From JAKAWQ01 sp963840545 (GTDB taxonomy: Bacteria > Pseudomonadota > Alphaproteobacteria > Acetobacterales > Acetobacteraceae), in NCBI GenBank assembly GCA_963840545.1, contig CAWIZE010000002.1, positions 1,550,001 through 1,614,000 of the forward strand: a DNA stretch of 64,000 nt, written 5' to 3'. Of this stretch, positions 54,593-63,496 are shown one piece after another. The first letter of the stretch is position 1, and each line of letters starts with the position of its first letter. Both the position numbers and the translations under genes were made by a program. The notes beneath the pieces are model-generated. The model was not told the DNA's origin. It saw only the letters and a list, made by a program, of their open reading frames with translations, and did no database searches.

Positions 54593-56524
54593 ATGCAGGG
54601 ACCGGCCCGGCGTTTCTGGTCCTCGGCGCTTGCCGTCGTCGCGGTCGCGGCGATCGCAATCGGCATCAACCTCTTCGCCGATCAGCGGTTCGACAATGCG
54701 CATCTCGATCTCACCACGGGGCGCATCTACTCGCTTTCCAAGGGAACGCGAGAAATCCTTGCCGGGCTCAAGCAGCCGATAGCGCTCCGGCTCTACTACT
54801 CGCGCGCGCTCGGTGCGCGGTTGCCGATCTATGGCGAATATGCCGATCGCGTGCAGGCGATGCTGCGCGAGTACGCCGCTCGCGCGCACGGTATGATCAG
54901 GCTCGATTTCTACGACCCGCTGCCCTTCAGCCGCGTCGAGGACCAGGCGCTCGGCTACGGGCTCACCGGCGTGCCGCTCGATCAGCAGGGGACGAAGGTG
55001 TATTTCGGCCTCGCCGGCACCAACCTGCTCGATACCGAGCAGACGATCCCTTTCTTCGATCCCGCGCGCGCTCCCTTCCTGCAATACGACCTGACCCGCC
55101 TGGTCGCCGAGCTCGCCCATCCGAAGCCGCCCATCATCGGCGTGATGTCCTCGCTGCCGCTCGCCGGCAACCCGCGCCTGATGATGGCGGGCCAGGGCCA
55201 GCCCGGGCAGCCGGGCGGACCGTGGATGTCGATGCTCGAGCTTCAGAAGGATTTCCATGTCGAGCAGGTGCCGCTCGACGCGCAGGTGATCGACCCGAAG
55301 ATCAAGGTCCTGCTGGTCGCCCAGGCGCAGAATCTTTCCCAGCCCGCGCTCTACGCGATCGATCAGTTCGTGATGCGCGGCGGACGGCTGATGGTGATGG
55401 TCGATCCCTATAGCGACGCCGAGGCGGACATCCCCGGCCCGGAGGGCGCCCCCTCGATCGACAATTCCTCGACGCTCGAACCGCTGCTCGCGGACTGGGG
55501 GATCGCCTACAATCCGACCCAGGTGGTGTGCGATCTCACCGGCGCGGTGAATGTGCAGATGGGCAACTCGGACCAGGTCGCGGCGGTGCCCTATGTCGCC
55601 TGGTTCAATATCCGGGGCGGCATCTCGAAGGCCGATCCCGCGACCGCGGACCTCACCCAGGTCACCGTCGCCACGCCGGGGTTCATCGCCAGGAAGCCGG
55701 GCGCGCACATCACCTTCACCCCGCTCCTCGAATCGAGCCGGCAATCGGAGGTGCTGCCGGTCAAGGAGGTGAGCCTGAATCCGGACCCCGCGAAGCTGAT
55801 CGCCGACTTCAAGCCCGCCGGCGGGCCGCGCGTGATCGCCGCGCGCGTGCGGGGGATGCTGCACTCGGCCTTCACGGGACCACCGCCCCTGCCCGCGGGC
55901 GTCAAGCGGGCGGCGAATTTTCCCCCGTATATCGCGGAGACGAAAACGCCTGCCGACCTCGTCGTCATCGCCGATTCCGACATCCTCGCCGACCGCTTCT
56001 GGGTGCAGGTGCAGAACTTCTTCGGCCAACCCGAAGCCATGCCGTTCAGCGACAATGGCGCCTTCGTCTCCAACCTGGTGGGCTCGCTCGCCGGCGGCGA
56101 CCTCCTGCTCAGCCTGCGCGGCCGCGGGTCGGTGAGCCGGCCCTTCACCCTGATCGAGGCGATGCAGGCGAGCGCCCAGGCGCGTTTCCGCCGCACCGAG
56201 CTGGCGCTCCAGGCGAAGCTGCAGCAGACCCAGCAGAAGCTCGCGGCGCTCCGCCAGGGCACCGCGAGCGGCGAGGCCAAGGGCGGACCCGCCTCTGCCG
56301 CGCTGCTGACCCCGGCACAGTCCCAGGCGATCGCCGCCGCCGAGCAGCAGATCGTGCAGACGCGCGAGCAGCTCCGCCGGGTGGAGTTCGACCTCGACCG
56401 CAACATCTCCCGCCTCGAGGCCGAGCTTCGCATCTTCTGCGTCGTGCTCGTGCCGGGGCTCCTGGTGCTGATCGCGATCGGGCTCGGCCTCGTGCGCCGC
56501 CGCCGGCGGGTCTCGCGCGCATGA
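54593..56524 (+). CDS. GldG-like ABC auxiliary protein
   Basis: This 643-residue membrane-anchored protein has one N-terminal transmembrane helix (SALAVVAVAAIAIGINLF) and a large periplasmic domain (LDLTTGRIYSLSKGTREILAGL, VIADSDILADRFWVQVQNFFG). A long coiled coil (about 540-610, LALQAKLQQTQQKLAALRQ and EQQIVQTREQLRRVEFDL) and a C-terminal transmembrane segment complete it. This matches the GldG/ABC-auxiliary family. It lies 4 bp after the permease gene and overlaps the DUF4340 gene. Confidence 0.87.
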   Translation: MQGPARRFWSSALAVVAVAAIAIGINLFADQRFDNAHLDLTTGRIYSLSKGTREILAGLKQPIALRLYYSRALGARLPIYGEYADRVQAMLREYAARAHGMIRLDFYDPLPFSRVEDQALGYGLTGVPLDQQGTKVYFGLAGTNLLDTEQTIPFFDPARAPFLQYDLTRLVAELAHPKPPIIGVMSSLPLAGNPRLMMAGQGQPGQPGGPWMSMLELQKDFHVEQVPLDAQVIDPKIKVLLVAQAQNLSQPALYAIDQFVMRGGRLMVMVDPYSDAEADIPGPEGAPSIDNSSTLEPLLADWGIAYNPTQVVCDLTGAVNVQMGNSDQVAAVPYVAWFNIRGGISKADPATADLTQVTVATPGFIARKPGAHITFTPLLESSRQSEVLPVKEVSLNPDPAKLIADFKPAGGPRVIAARVRGMLHSAFTGPPPLPAGVKRAANFPPYIAETKTPADLVVIADSDILADRFWVQVQNFFGQPEAMPFSDNGAFVSNLVGSLAGGDLLLSLRGRGSVSRPFTLIEAMQASAQARFRRTELALQAKLQQTQQKLAALRQGTASGEAKGGPASAALLTPAQSQAIAAAEQQIVQTREQLRRVEFDLDRNISRLEAELRIFCVVLVPGLLVLIAIGLGLVRRRRRVSRA

Positions 56525-57546
56525 AGCCGCGCACCACCCTCATCCTCGTCGTGCTCGCCGTCATCGTGCTCGGCGGCGGCTGGTATTTCGGGCCGCACCA
56601 GAACCCGGCCGAGCAGGAGCAGGCGAGCGCCGGGACGCTGCTTTTTCCCGGACTCGGCGGCGCGCTCGAGAAAGCGGAAAAGATCGAGATCGCGCATGCG
56701 GGCAAGCGCTTCGCGATCCTCCGCAAGGGCGATGTCTGGACACTTCCGAGCCTCGGCGCCTACCCGGTCGAGCCGACCAAGGTGCACGCCATGCTCGCCG
56801 GCCTGGCCGAGCTTCGCGTGCTCGGCAGGCGCACCGCCGATCCGGCCGAGTTCGCCGCGCTCGGCGTCGATGATCCGAACAAATCCGCGGCAACCGGAAC
56901 GCTCGTGACGGTGAGCGACGGCGCGGGCCATCCCCTCGCCAGCCTGATCGTCGGTCATCAGAACTACGCGACGTCGGGCGGCGAAACGGAGACGCTCTAT
57001 GTGCGTCGCCCCGGCGAGGATCAATCGTGGCTCGCCCAGGGCAAGCTCGGCGTCGATGCGGAGCCTGACCTCTGGATCGACCACAGCATCGCCAACATCG
57101 ACCACGCGAAAATCGTCCACGTCGCGATCACGCGCGGGCCGGAGACGCTCATCTTCGCGCCGCAAGACGGCAAACTCGCCTTGCTCGATCCGGCGCAGCA
57201 CGCGGCGCTCCAACCCTACAAGCTCGACACTGTCTGGCGCGCGCTCGAATTTCTTTCCTTCTCCTCCGTTCGCGCCGGCCCGGCCCTGCCCGGCAAACCA
57301 TTGGCGCGCACGGTCTTCACGCTCGCCGGCGGCACCGCGATCACGGTTACTCTGGCGCGGGACGGGAAGGAGCTGTGGGCGCGGTTTGCCGCGACCGGAG
57401 CGGGAACCGAGGCGAAGGCGCTCGCCCGGAAATTCGGCGACTGGAGCTACCGGCTCGGCGATTGGCGCGAGAGTGCGCTGGCGCCGACGCTCGGCGACAT
57501 GCTCGCCAAGCCGCCGCCACCCGCGGCAAAGCCGGGGAGCAATTGA
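56521..57546 (+). CDS. DUF4340 membrane-anchored protein
   Basis: This 341-residue protein has an N-terminal helix (TTLILVVLAVIVLGGGWYF) and the DUF4340 pattern (EKIEIAHAGKRFAILRKGDVWTLPS, YPVEPTKVHAMLAGLAELRVLGRRTADPAEFAALGVDDP). Such proteins regularly follow gldG-like genes, and their role is unknown. ATGA and TTGA overlaps couple it to the genes on both sides. Confidence 0.85.
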   Translation: MKPRTTLILVVLAVIVLGGGWYFGPHQNPAEQEQASAGTLLFPGLGGALEKAEKIEIAHAGKRFAILRKGDVWTLPSLGAYPVEPTKVHAMLAGLAELRVLGRRTADPAEFAALGVDDPNKSAATGTLVTVSDGAGHPLASLIVGHQNYATSGGETETLYVRRPGEDQSWLAQGKLGVDAEPDLWIDHSIANIDHAKIVHVAITRGPETLIFAPQDGKLALLDPAQHAALQPYKLDTVWRALEFLSFSSVRAGPALPGKPLARTVFTLAGGTAITVTLARDGKELWARFAATGAGTEAKALARKFGDWSYRLGDWRESALAPTLGDMLAKPPPPAAKPGSN

Positions 57547-58082
57547 CCGGGCGGGAATATCCCGTCCGCCCCGTCGTCGGCATCGGCGTCATCGTGCTGC
57601 GAGCCGAGGCGGTGCTCCTCGTCCGCCGTGGCCAGGCGCCGGGATTGGGCGAATGGAGCCTGCCGGGCGGGGCGCAGGAGCTCGGCGAAACCGCCGAGGA
57701 GGCGGCACGGCGCGAGCTCGCCGAGGAGACCGGCCTTACGGTCGGGACGCTTCGCCTGGTCGGCCATTTCGACAGCATCCACCGCGATGCCGAAGGGCGG
57801 ATCCGCTTCCACTACACGATCCTCGACTTCACCGCCGCCTATAGGTCGGGCGAGGCCCGTGCCGGCTCGGACGTGGCCGAGCTCGCCTGGGCGCCAAATG
57901 CCGACCTCGCGCCGTTCCGCCTCCGCCCGCAGGCGCTCGCGATGATCGTCCGCGCCCAGGGGCTGGGCCCAGGGGCTGGGCCCCTGGACCCCCTGAGCGC
58001 TGCGCGGCACAAAAAGAAAAAGCGGGATGGGGGGCCAGGGACCCAGGCCCTGGCGGGGCGCAGGGGCAGAGCCCCTGCCTAA
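57543..58082 (+). CDS. Nudix hydrolase with a repeat-derived C-terminal tail
   Basis: The 179-residue product has the complete Nudix box GGAQELGETAEEAARRELAEETGL (Gx5Ex7REUxEExGU) and related sequence to about residue 140, the size of an ADP-ribose/NDP-hexose pyrophosphatase. Translation starts at a TTG overlapping the previous stop. The final ~40 residues (from GLGPGAG) are encoded by copy 2 of the GC-rich repeat, so the original stop was probably lost or lay near 57,955. The substrate is unknown. Confidence 0.85.
   Translation: MTGREYPVRPVVGIGVIVLRAEAVLLVRRGQAPGLGEWSLPGGAQELGETAEEAARRELAEETGLTVGTLRLVGHFDSIHRDAEGRIRFHYTILDFTAAYRSGEARAGSDVAELAWAPNADLAPFRLRPQALAMIVRAQGLGPGAGPLDPLSAARHKKKKRDGGPGTQALAGRRGRAPA
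57955..58082 (-). repeat. Dispersed GC-rich hairpin repeat, copy 2
   Basis: The reverse complement of this block repeats, in order, the segments of copy 1 at 2730-2851: AGGGGCTCTGCCCCTG, GCCAGGGC, TTTGTGCCGCGCAGCGC and GGGGGTCCAGGGGCC. It has an extra duplication, GCCCAGGGGCTGG twice. Here it forms the 3' end of the Nudix coding region. Confidence 0.75.
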
Positions 58083-58174
58083 TCCGCGCCGGCCCCATCC
58101 GCCGTCCCATGTGCCATGAAATAGTGCTGCAAGGAACCTCAGATGCGCCATCGTTGTCTGCCGCAACGTCGAGA

Positions 58175-58335
58175 CATCGGCATTGATGATGAAGGAACGA
58201 AACTGCTCACGCTTGGTGAAGAAGGTTTCCAGCGCCGCGCAGCCGGATGAGTGGCTCCTTGCGCAGCCGTTCGACGATCAGGAACGCCGCCAGCATGACG
58301 GCGGCGAGCAGGTTCAGCCTGACGATGTAGGGCGA
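58175..58335 (-). pseudogene. Membrane-transporter remnant (MFS DHA2-like)
   Basis: One minus-strand frame reads DDGDLYDWLNSPYIV, then RLNLLAAVMLAAFLIVERLR and KEPLIRLRG. It resembles a loop plus transmembrane segment of DHA2-type major-facilitator efflux pumps. There is no start, and the frame ends soon after. The rest of the stretch 58083-58620 shows no gene I can support. Confidence 0.35.
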
Positions 58336-58624
58336 GTTGAGCCAGTCGTACAGGTCGCCATCGTCGCGCACTCTCTGCAGCGACGCGGCTTGGCGTCATC
58401 AACGATGATGATCGGACACATTCGATGTACGCTCCGGCCTCGGGTCTCGAGGCGCTCGTAATGCCCGGCAAGCGCGCCGCAAGCCAAGCGAGCGAGAATC
58501 TTGGCGGCGGCACGACGAATAGGCCGCGCCCTCACGCCCGGCTGGCCATCCGCGGCCTCCCCGGCCTATCCTTGCGCCAACGGCGGGCCCGGCTTGGCCC
58601 GCCGACGAGGAAACGGGGACCAGG

Positions 58625-59590
58625 ATGCAGCTCAACCGCGACGAAATGCTGCGTGCATACCGCCAGATGCGCACCATCCGCGCCTTCGAGGAGCGGGTGC
58701 ACACCGAGTTCGCCGCCGGCGGCATCCCCGGCTTCGTCCATCTCTACGCCGGCGAGGAAGCCTCCGCGGTCGGCGTCTGCCTCCAGCTCACCGACCGCGA
58801 CGTGATCGCCTCCACCCATCGCGGTCACGGCCATTGCATCGCCAAGGGCTGCGACGTGAAGGCGATGATGCAGGAGATCTATGGCCGCAAGGATGGCCTC
58901 TGCGCCGGAAAGGGCGGCTCGATGCACATCGCCGACATCGCCAAGGGCATGCTCGGCGCCAATGGCATCGTCGGTGGCGGCCCGCCGCTCGTCTGCGGCG
59001 CTGCGCTGACCGCGAAAGTGCTCAAGACGGGCGGTATCGGCGTTGCCTTTTGCGGCGACGGCGGCTCCAACCAGGGCACCACCGCCGAGTCCATGAACCT
59101 CGCCGCGGTCTGGAAGCTGCCGGCGGTCTTCGTCATCGAGGACAATGGCTACGCCGAATCCACCGCCTCCTCATGGTCGGTCGGCGGTGACCCCGTGAAG
59201 CGCGCCGAGGGCTACGGGATGCCGGGCGTGCGCGTGGACGGGCACGATTTCTTCGCCGTGCACGAGGCGGCGGAGGAGGCGATCGGGCGGGCGCGGGCGG
59301 GGCAGGGGCCCTCGCTCCTGCACGTCAAGCTCGAGCGCTTCTTCGGCCATTTCGAAGGCGACGCGATGACCTATCGCCCCGCCGACGAGGTGGCGAAGCT
59401 CCGCGCCGAGCGCGACTGCCTCACCCTCTTCCGCCGCCGCGTCACCGAGGCGGGGCTGCTCGAGCCCGCCGCTCTCGATGCGGTGGACCGCGAGGCGGCG
59501 GAGCTGATCGAAGAGGCGGTCGCGGAGGCCCAGGCGGCGCCCTACCCGCCGCCCGCCGAGCTGCTCACCGACGTCTACGCTGCTTACTGA
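58625..59590 (+). CDS. acoA: Acetoin/pyruvate dehydrogenase E1 alpha subunit
   Basis: This 321-residue ThDP-dependent dehydrogenase alpha chain has the motifs HLYAGEEASAVGVC, STHRGHGHCIAKG, KGGSMHI and the ThDP motif GDGGSNQGTTAESMNLAAVWKLPAVFVIEDNGY. The length and the DGHDFFAVHEAAEEAIGRARAGQGP end match the acetoin-dehydrogenase type more than the longer pyruvate type. It begins the acoABC operon, with acoB 40 bp downstream. Confidence 0.88.
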   Translation: MQLNRDEMLRAYRQMRTIRAFEERVHTEFAAGGIPGFVHLYAGEEASAVGVCLQLTDRDVIASTHRGHGHCIAKGCDVKAMMQEIYGRKDGLCAGKGGSMHIADIAKGMLGANGIVGGGPPLVCGAALTAKVLKTGGIGVAFCGDGGSNQGTTAESMNLAAVWKLPAVFVIEDNGYAESTASSWSVGGDPVKRAEGYGMPGVRVDGHDFFAVHEAAEEAIGRARAGQGPSLLHVKLERFFGHFEGDAMTYRPADEVAKLRAERDCLTLFRRRVTEAGLLEPAALDAVDREAAELIEEAVAEAQAAPYPPPAELLTDVYAAY

Positions 59591-59630
59591 ACGGGCCTGT
59601 TGAACGAATCGAACGAGAGCGGAGGAAGCC

Positions 59631-60653
59631 ATGGGGAGAAAATCCTTTCGCCAGGCGATCAACGAGGCCCTGCGCCAGGAGATGGAGCGCGACCCGACGG
59701 TCGTGCTGATGGGCGAGGACGTGGCCGGCGGCATGGGTGCGGCGGGCGAGGACGACGCCTGGGGCGGGCCGCTCGGCGTCACCAAGGGCCTGCTGCCGCG
59801 CTTCGGGCGCGAACGCATCCTCGATACGCCGATCTCGGAATCCGCCTTCATCGGCGCCGCCGCCGGCGCCGCCGCCACCGGGCTTCGTCCCGTCGCCGAT
59901 CTCATGTTCGTCGACTTCATGGGCGTCTGCTTCGACCAGATCTTCAACCAGGCGGCCAAATTCCGCTACATGTTCGGCGGCAAGGCGAAGACGCCGTTGG
60001 TGATCCGGACCATGTACGGCGCGGGCTTCCGCGCCGCGAGCCAGCACAGCCAGTGCCTCTACCCGATCTTCACCCATATCCCCGGGCTCAAGGTCGCCAT
60101 CCCGTCCTCGCCCTACGAGGCGAAGGGCCTGATGATCCAGGCCATCCGCGACGACGACCCGGTGATCTTCTTCGAGCACAAGGTCATGTACGACGACGAG
60201 GAGGAAGTCCCGGACGAGCCCTATGTGATCCCCTTCGGCGAGGCGAATCTCCTGCGCGATGGTGAAGACGTGACCATCGTTGCCCTCGGCCGGATGGTGA
60301 AATTTGCGCTGGAAGCCTCTGACGCTCTGGCAAAAGAAGGAGTGGACTGCACCGTCCTCGACCCGCGCACCACCTCCCCGCTCGATCTCTCCTCGATCCT
60401 CGAGAGCGTGCGCGAGACCGGGCGCCTGGTCGTCGTCGACGAGGCGAGCCCGCGCTGCAATATGGCGACCGACATCTCCGCCCAGGTTGCCGAGCAGGCC
60501 TTCGATGCCTTGAAGGCCCCCATCCGCATGGTCTCGCCGCCGCACGTGCCCGTGCCCTTCTCGCCCTCCCTCGAGGATGAATTTCTTCCGACGCCCGCGA
60601 AGATCGTGGCCGCGGTGCGCTCGGTGATGCGCGTCCATGCCCGCGCGGCCTGA
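59631..60653 (+). CDS. acoB: Acetoin/pyruvate dehydrogenase E1 beta subunit
   Basis: This 340-residue transketolase-like beta chain has FRQAINEALRQEMERDPTVVLMGEDVAGG, DTPISESAFIGAAAGAAATGLRPV, QAAKFRYMFGGKAKTPLVIR and VPVPFSPSLEDEFLPTPAKIVAAV. It pairs with AcoA to form the E1 heterotetramer. A GGAGGAAGCC site precedes the ATG. It is followed by the E2 gene. Confidence 0.9.
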   Translation: MGRKSFRQAINEALRQEMERDPTVVLMGEDVAGGMGAAGEDDAWGGPLGVTKGLLPRFGRERILDTPISESAFIGAAAGAAATGLRPVADLMFVDFMGVCFDQIFNQAAKFRYMFGGKAKTPLVIRTMYGAGFRAASQHSQCLYPIFTHIPGLKVAIPSSPYEAKGLMIQAIRDDDPVIFFEHKVMYDDEEEVPDEPYVIPFGEANLLRDGEDVTIVALGRMVKFALEASDALAKEGVDCTVLDPRTTSPLDLSSILESVRETGRLVVVDEASPRCNMATDISAQVAEQAFDALKAPIRMVSPPHVPVPFSPSLEDEFLPTPAKIVAAVRSVMRVHARAA

Positions 60654-60672
60654 GCTTGGGAAGGACGGCGCG

Positions 60673-61782
60673 ATGGCGGACCTTGCGGCGCTGACGATGC
60701 CGAAGCTCGGCCTGGCGATGACCGAGGGCCAGGTCGCGGCCTGGCACCGGGAAGAAGGCGAGACGGTCACGGCGGGGGAGGAGATCGCCGACATCGAGAC
60801 CCCGAAGATCACGGCGGCCTATGAGAGCCCGGCCGGCGGGACGCTGCGGCGCAAGGTGGTCGCGCCGGGCGAGACCGTGCCGGTCGGCGCGCTGATCGGC
60901 GTGCTCGCCGGCCCGGCCGCCGCGGATGCCGAGATCGACGCATTCGTCGCCGGCTGGCGGGCGCGCTTTGCCGCCGCCGCGGCGAGCGGGGCGCCGCCGG
61001 CGCCCGAGCCCGAGCGCATCGAAACCCCCTTCGGCCCGATCCAGCTGCTCGAAGCCGGCCCGGCAGACGGACCGCCGCTCATCCTCATCCACGGCTTCGG
61101 TGGCGATCTTCTCACCTTTTTTCTCCTCCAGCCACTGCTCGCCGCGCGCAACCGCACGCTCGCGCTCGACCTGCCGGGCCATGGCGGCTCGACCAAAACC
61201 CTCTCGGGGGCGGACGCGGCCGCGCTCGCCGCCGTCGTCGCCGCGGTGATGACGGCGCGCGGCATGCCGCGCGCCCATCTGCTCGGCCATTCGCTCGGCG
61301 GCGCGGTGGCGCTCGCGCTCGCCGAACGGGACCCCGTGCGCGTTTCTGCCCTCACCCTCGTCTCGCCGGCCGAACTCGGGGAGGAGGTCAACGCCGATTA
61401 CATCGCGGGCTTCATCGCCGCCCGCCGCCCGCGCGAGCTCGCCGCCCTGCTCGCGACCCTCTTCGCCGGCGGCCAGAGCCTGATCACCCGCGAGATGATC
61501 GAGGGCGTGCTGCGCTACAAGCGGCTCGACGGCGTGGCGGCGGCGCTCGCCGCGATCGCCGCCGCCACCATGCCCGGGGGCCGGCAGGCCGCGTCCTTCC
61601 GCCACGTCCTCGCCGATCCGGCGCGACCGGCGCACATCGTCTGGGGCCGGCAGGATCGGATCATCCCGCCCACCCACGCCGAAGGCCTGCCCGCCCATGT
61701 GAGCGTCAGCATCTTCGAGGATGCCGGCCACATGGCGCACATGGAGAAGGCGGCGGAGCTCGCGCGCCTGCTCGGCAGCTAA
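60673..61782 (+). CDS. acoC: AcoC-type E2: lipoyl domain fused to alpha/beta hydrolase
   Basis: This 369-residue protein has an N-terminal lipoyl domain (MPKLGLAMTEGQVAAWHREEGETVTAGEEIADIETPKI, with the lipoylated lysine). An alpha/beta hydrolase domain with HGFGGD, nucleophile GHSLGG, the acid in WGRQDRIIP and the histidine in AGHMAHMEK follows. This fusion is diagnostic for AcoC, the acetoin-cleaving system's acyltransferase, rather than a normal E2. No E3 gene and no acoR-like activator adjoin it here. Its stop overlaps the convergent monooxygenase stop. Confidence 0.92.
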   Translation: MADLAALTMPKLGLAMTEGQVAAWHREEGETVTAGEEIADIETPKITAAYESPAGGTLRRKVVAPGETVPVGALIGVLAGPAAADAEIDAFVAGWRARFAAAAASGAPPAPEPERIETPFGPIQLLEAGPADGPPLILIHGFGGDLLTFFLLQPLLAARNRTLALDLPGHGGSTKTLSGADAAALAAVVAAVMTARGMPRAHLLGHSLGGAVALALAERDPVRVSALTLVSPAELGEEVNADYIAGFIAARRPRELAALLATLFAGGQSLITREMIEGVLRYKRLDGVAAALAAIAAATMPGGRQAASFRHVLADPARPAHIVWGRQDRIIPPTHAEGLPAHVSVSIFEDAGHMAHMEKAAELARLLGS

Positions 61783-63440
61783 GCGGCCTGGCGCGCGAGG
61801 GGAACGTCGCTCGCGGCCGCCGGCTCGAGCACGCGGGCGGCGTAGGCTTGGAGCCCGGCCGCGCCGACGCCGTCGCTGCGCGCGGCGACCACCTGGTCGG
61901 GGCGAACCAGCACCCAGCCAGGGCCGTGCAGGCCGTAGCGGGCGGCCGCGCCCTGCTTGCCGAATTCGCTCTCGCCGAGACGCAGGACCTGCAGCCAACT
62001 CCCTGATCGTGCGCCAATCCCCTCCGGCAGGACCGCGCGGCCGAAGACGAGCAGGCTGTGCCGGGGCGCGCCGAGCAGGAGCCACAGGCGGCTTGTCTCG
62101 CCCGTCTCCGGGTGGCGGAACCGGGCGTCCCGCGCCCGCGCGCCCACGTCCGTCCGGCGCGGCCGGCGCGGCGGGGCGCCGAGCGCGACCAGCCCGCCTG
62201 CACGATAGACGATCTCCGTCTCGGAGAGGTCGAGCTGGACGCGCCGCTGCACGCCCGGAAGCCGCGCCAGGAGCGGGACGACCACAGTGCGGAGGAAGCC
62301 CGGCAGCGGGCCGGCGCCGAAAGCGATGCGCAACTTCTGCGCCGCCGCCTTGATGACGTCCCGGGCGATCGGGCGGCGCTCGGCCTCGTAGCTCGCCAGC
62401 AGCAGCTCCGCCTCGCCTACGCCGCGGACGGCGTGGGCGAGCTTCCAGCCGAGATTGACGCCGTCCTGGATGCCCGTGTTCATGCCCTGGCCGCCCGCGG
62501 GGCTGTGGATGTGCGCGGCGTCGCCGGCGAGAAAGCAGCGTCCGACGCGAAAGCCCGCCGCCAGCCGCTCGTTGATGCGGAAGGTCGAGAGCCAGCCCGG
62601 ATCGTGCAGGGTGAGGCCGCCCGGCCCGCTGCGGTCGAGCGCGGCCTGGATCTCGGCAAGCGAGGCCGGCTCATCGTCGCCCCTGTCGCCCCTGTCGCCC
62701 CTGTCGCCCCTGTCGCCCCTGTCGCCCCTGTCGCCGCCGGCGCGGCGCGCGGCGACGACGCGCCAGACGCCGTCCTCGAACGGAAAGAGCGCGACCGTGC
62801 CGCCGCCGCCCCACCAGAGATGGATGCTGGCCGCGTCGAGCGGGCCGCCCTGCATCCGCGCATCGGCAAGCAGGTAGGTCCCCGGCTCGGTGTCGCCCGC
62901 GAAGCCGACGCCAAGCGCTTCGCGCACCGTGCTGCGCGCGCCGTCGCAGCCGACCAGGACGCAGGGCCGCACGATCTCCTGGCACCCGTCCCCGCGGCGG
63001 AGCGTGGCGGTGACGCCATCCTCGTCCTGGTGGAGCCCGACGAGCTCGACGCCGCGCTCGATCGTGCCGCCGAGCTCCGCGAGCCGCATCTCGAGGATGC
63101 GTTCGGTGCGCGACTGGGGCAGGAGCAGGGGAAACGGATAGGGGCTGTCGATGCCCCGGCCCACCTGGATGGAGACCGCTTCGCGCCCGCCCGGGCCGGC
63201 CGAGACCGCGCGCAGGCGCCCGCCCTCGGCGAGGAACGCCGGGATCGCGCCCATCGCGGAGAAGGCCTCCAGGCTGCCGCTCCAGATCCCGAGCGCCTTG
63301 GAGCGCTGGCTCGCCTGCGGCGCACGGTCGATCAGCCGCACCGGCACCCCGAAGCGGTGGCAGGTGATGGCGAGCGAAAGCCCGGTCGGGCCGGCGCCGA
63401 CGATCAGGATCGGCGGCGCGGCCATGCCGGCGTCAGCCAT
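61779..63440 (-). CDS. FAD-dependent aromatic-type monooxygenase (PheA/TfdB family)
   Basis: This 553-residue flavoprotein has GxGxxG in LIVGAGPTGLSLAI, the DG motif VLVGCDGARSTVRE, and GD in GRCFLAGDAAHIHSPAGGQGMNTGIQDGVNLGWKLA. This is the layout of the PheA/TfdB hydroxylases, with a thioredoxin-like C-terminal end. A Gly-Asp-Arg repeat, six GDR units from exact 9-bp repeats, sits between the FAD motifs. The start at 63440 is chosen from the protein family; the frame is open far upstream because it runs into the broken gene beyond. Confidence 0.88.
   Translation of the reverse strand: MADAGMAAPPILIVGAGPTGLSLAITCHRFGVPVRLIDRAPQASQRSKALGIWSGSLEAFSAMGAIPAFLAEGGRLRAVSAGPGGREAVSIQVGRGIDSPYPFPLLLPQSRTERILEMRLAELGGTIERGVELVGLHQDEDGVTATLRRGDGCQEIVRPCVLVGCDGARSTVREALGVGFAGDTEPGTYLLADARMQGGPLDAASIHLWWGGGGTVALFPFEDGVWRVVAARRAGGDRGDRGDRGDRGDRGDRGDDEPASLAEIQAALDRSGPGGLTLHDPGWLSTFRINERLAAGFRVGRCFLAGDAAHIHSPAGGQGMNTGIQDGVNLGWKLAHAVRGVGEAELLLASYEAERRPIARDVIKAAAQKLRIAFGAGPLPGFLRTVVVPLLARLPGVQRRVQLDLSETEIVYRAGGLVALGAPPRRPRRTDVGARARDARFRHPETGETSRLWLLLGAPRHSLLVFGRAVLPEGIGARSGSWLQVLRLGESEFGKQGAAARYGLHGPGWVLVRPDQVVAARSDGVGAAGLQAYAARVLEPAAASDVPLARQAA
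62676..62729. repeat. Six 9-bp tandem units inside the monooxygenase gene
   Basis: GTCGCCCCT is repeated exactly six times, adding GDR x6 to a loop of the flavoprotein. The unit length preserves the frame and copy number could vary by slippage. Confidence 0.92.
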
Positions 63441-63496
63441 GAGCGAGCCTCCGAAGTGCGGGCGCCCAGGAAACCTCGGGGTGATATAACGTTTTG

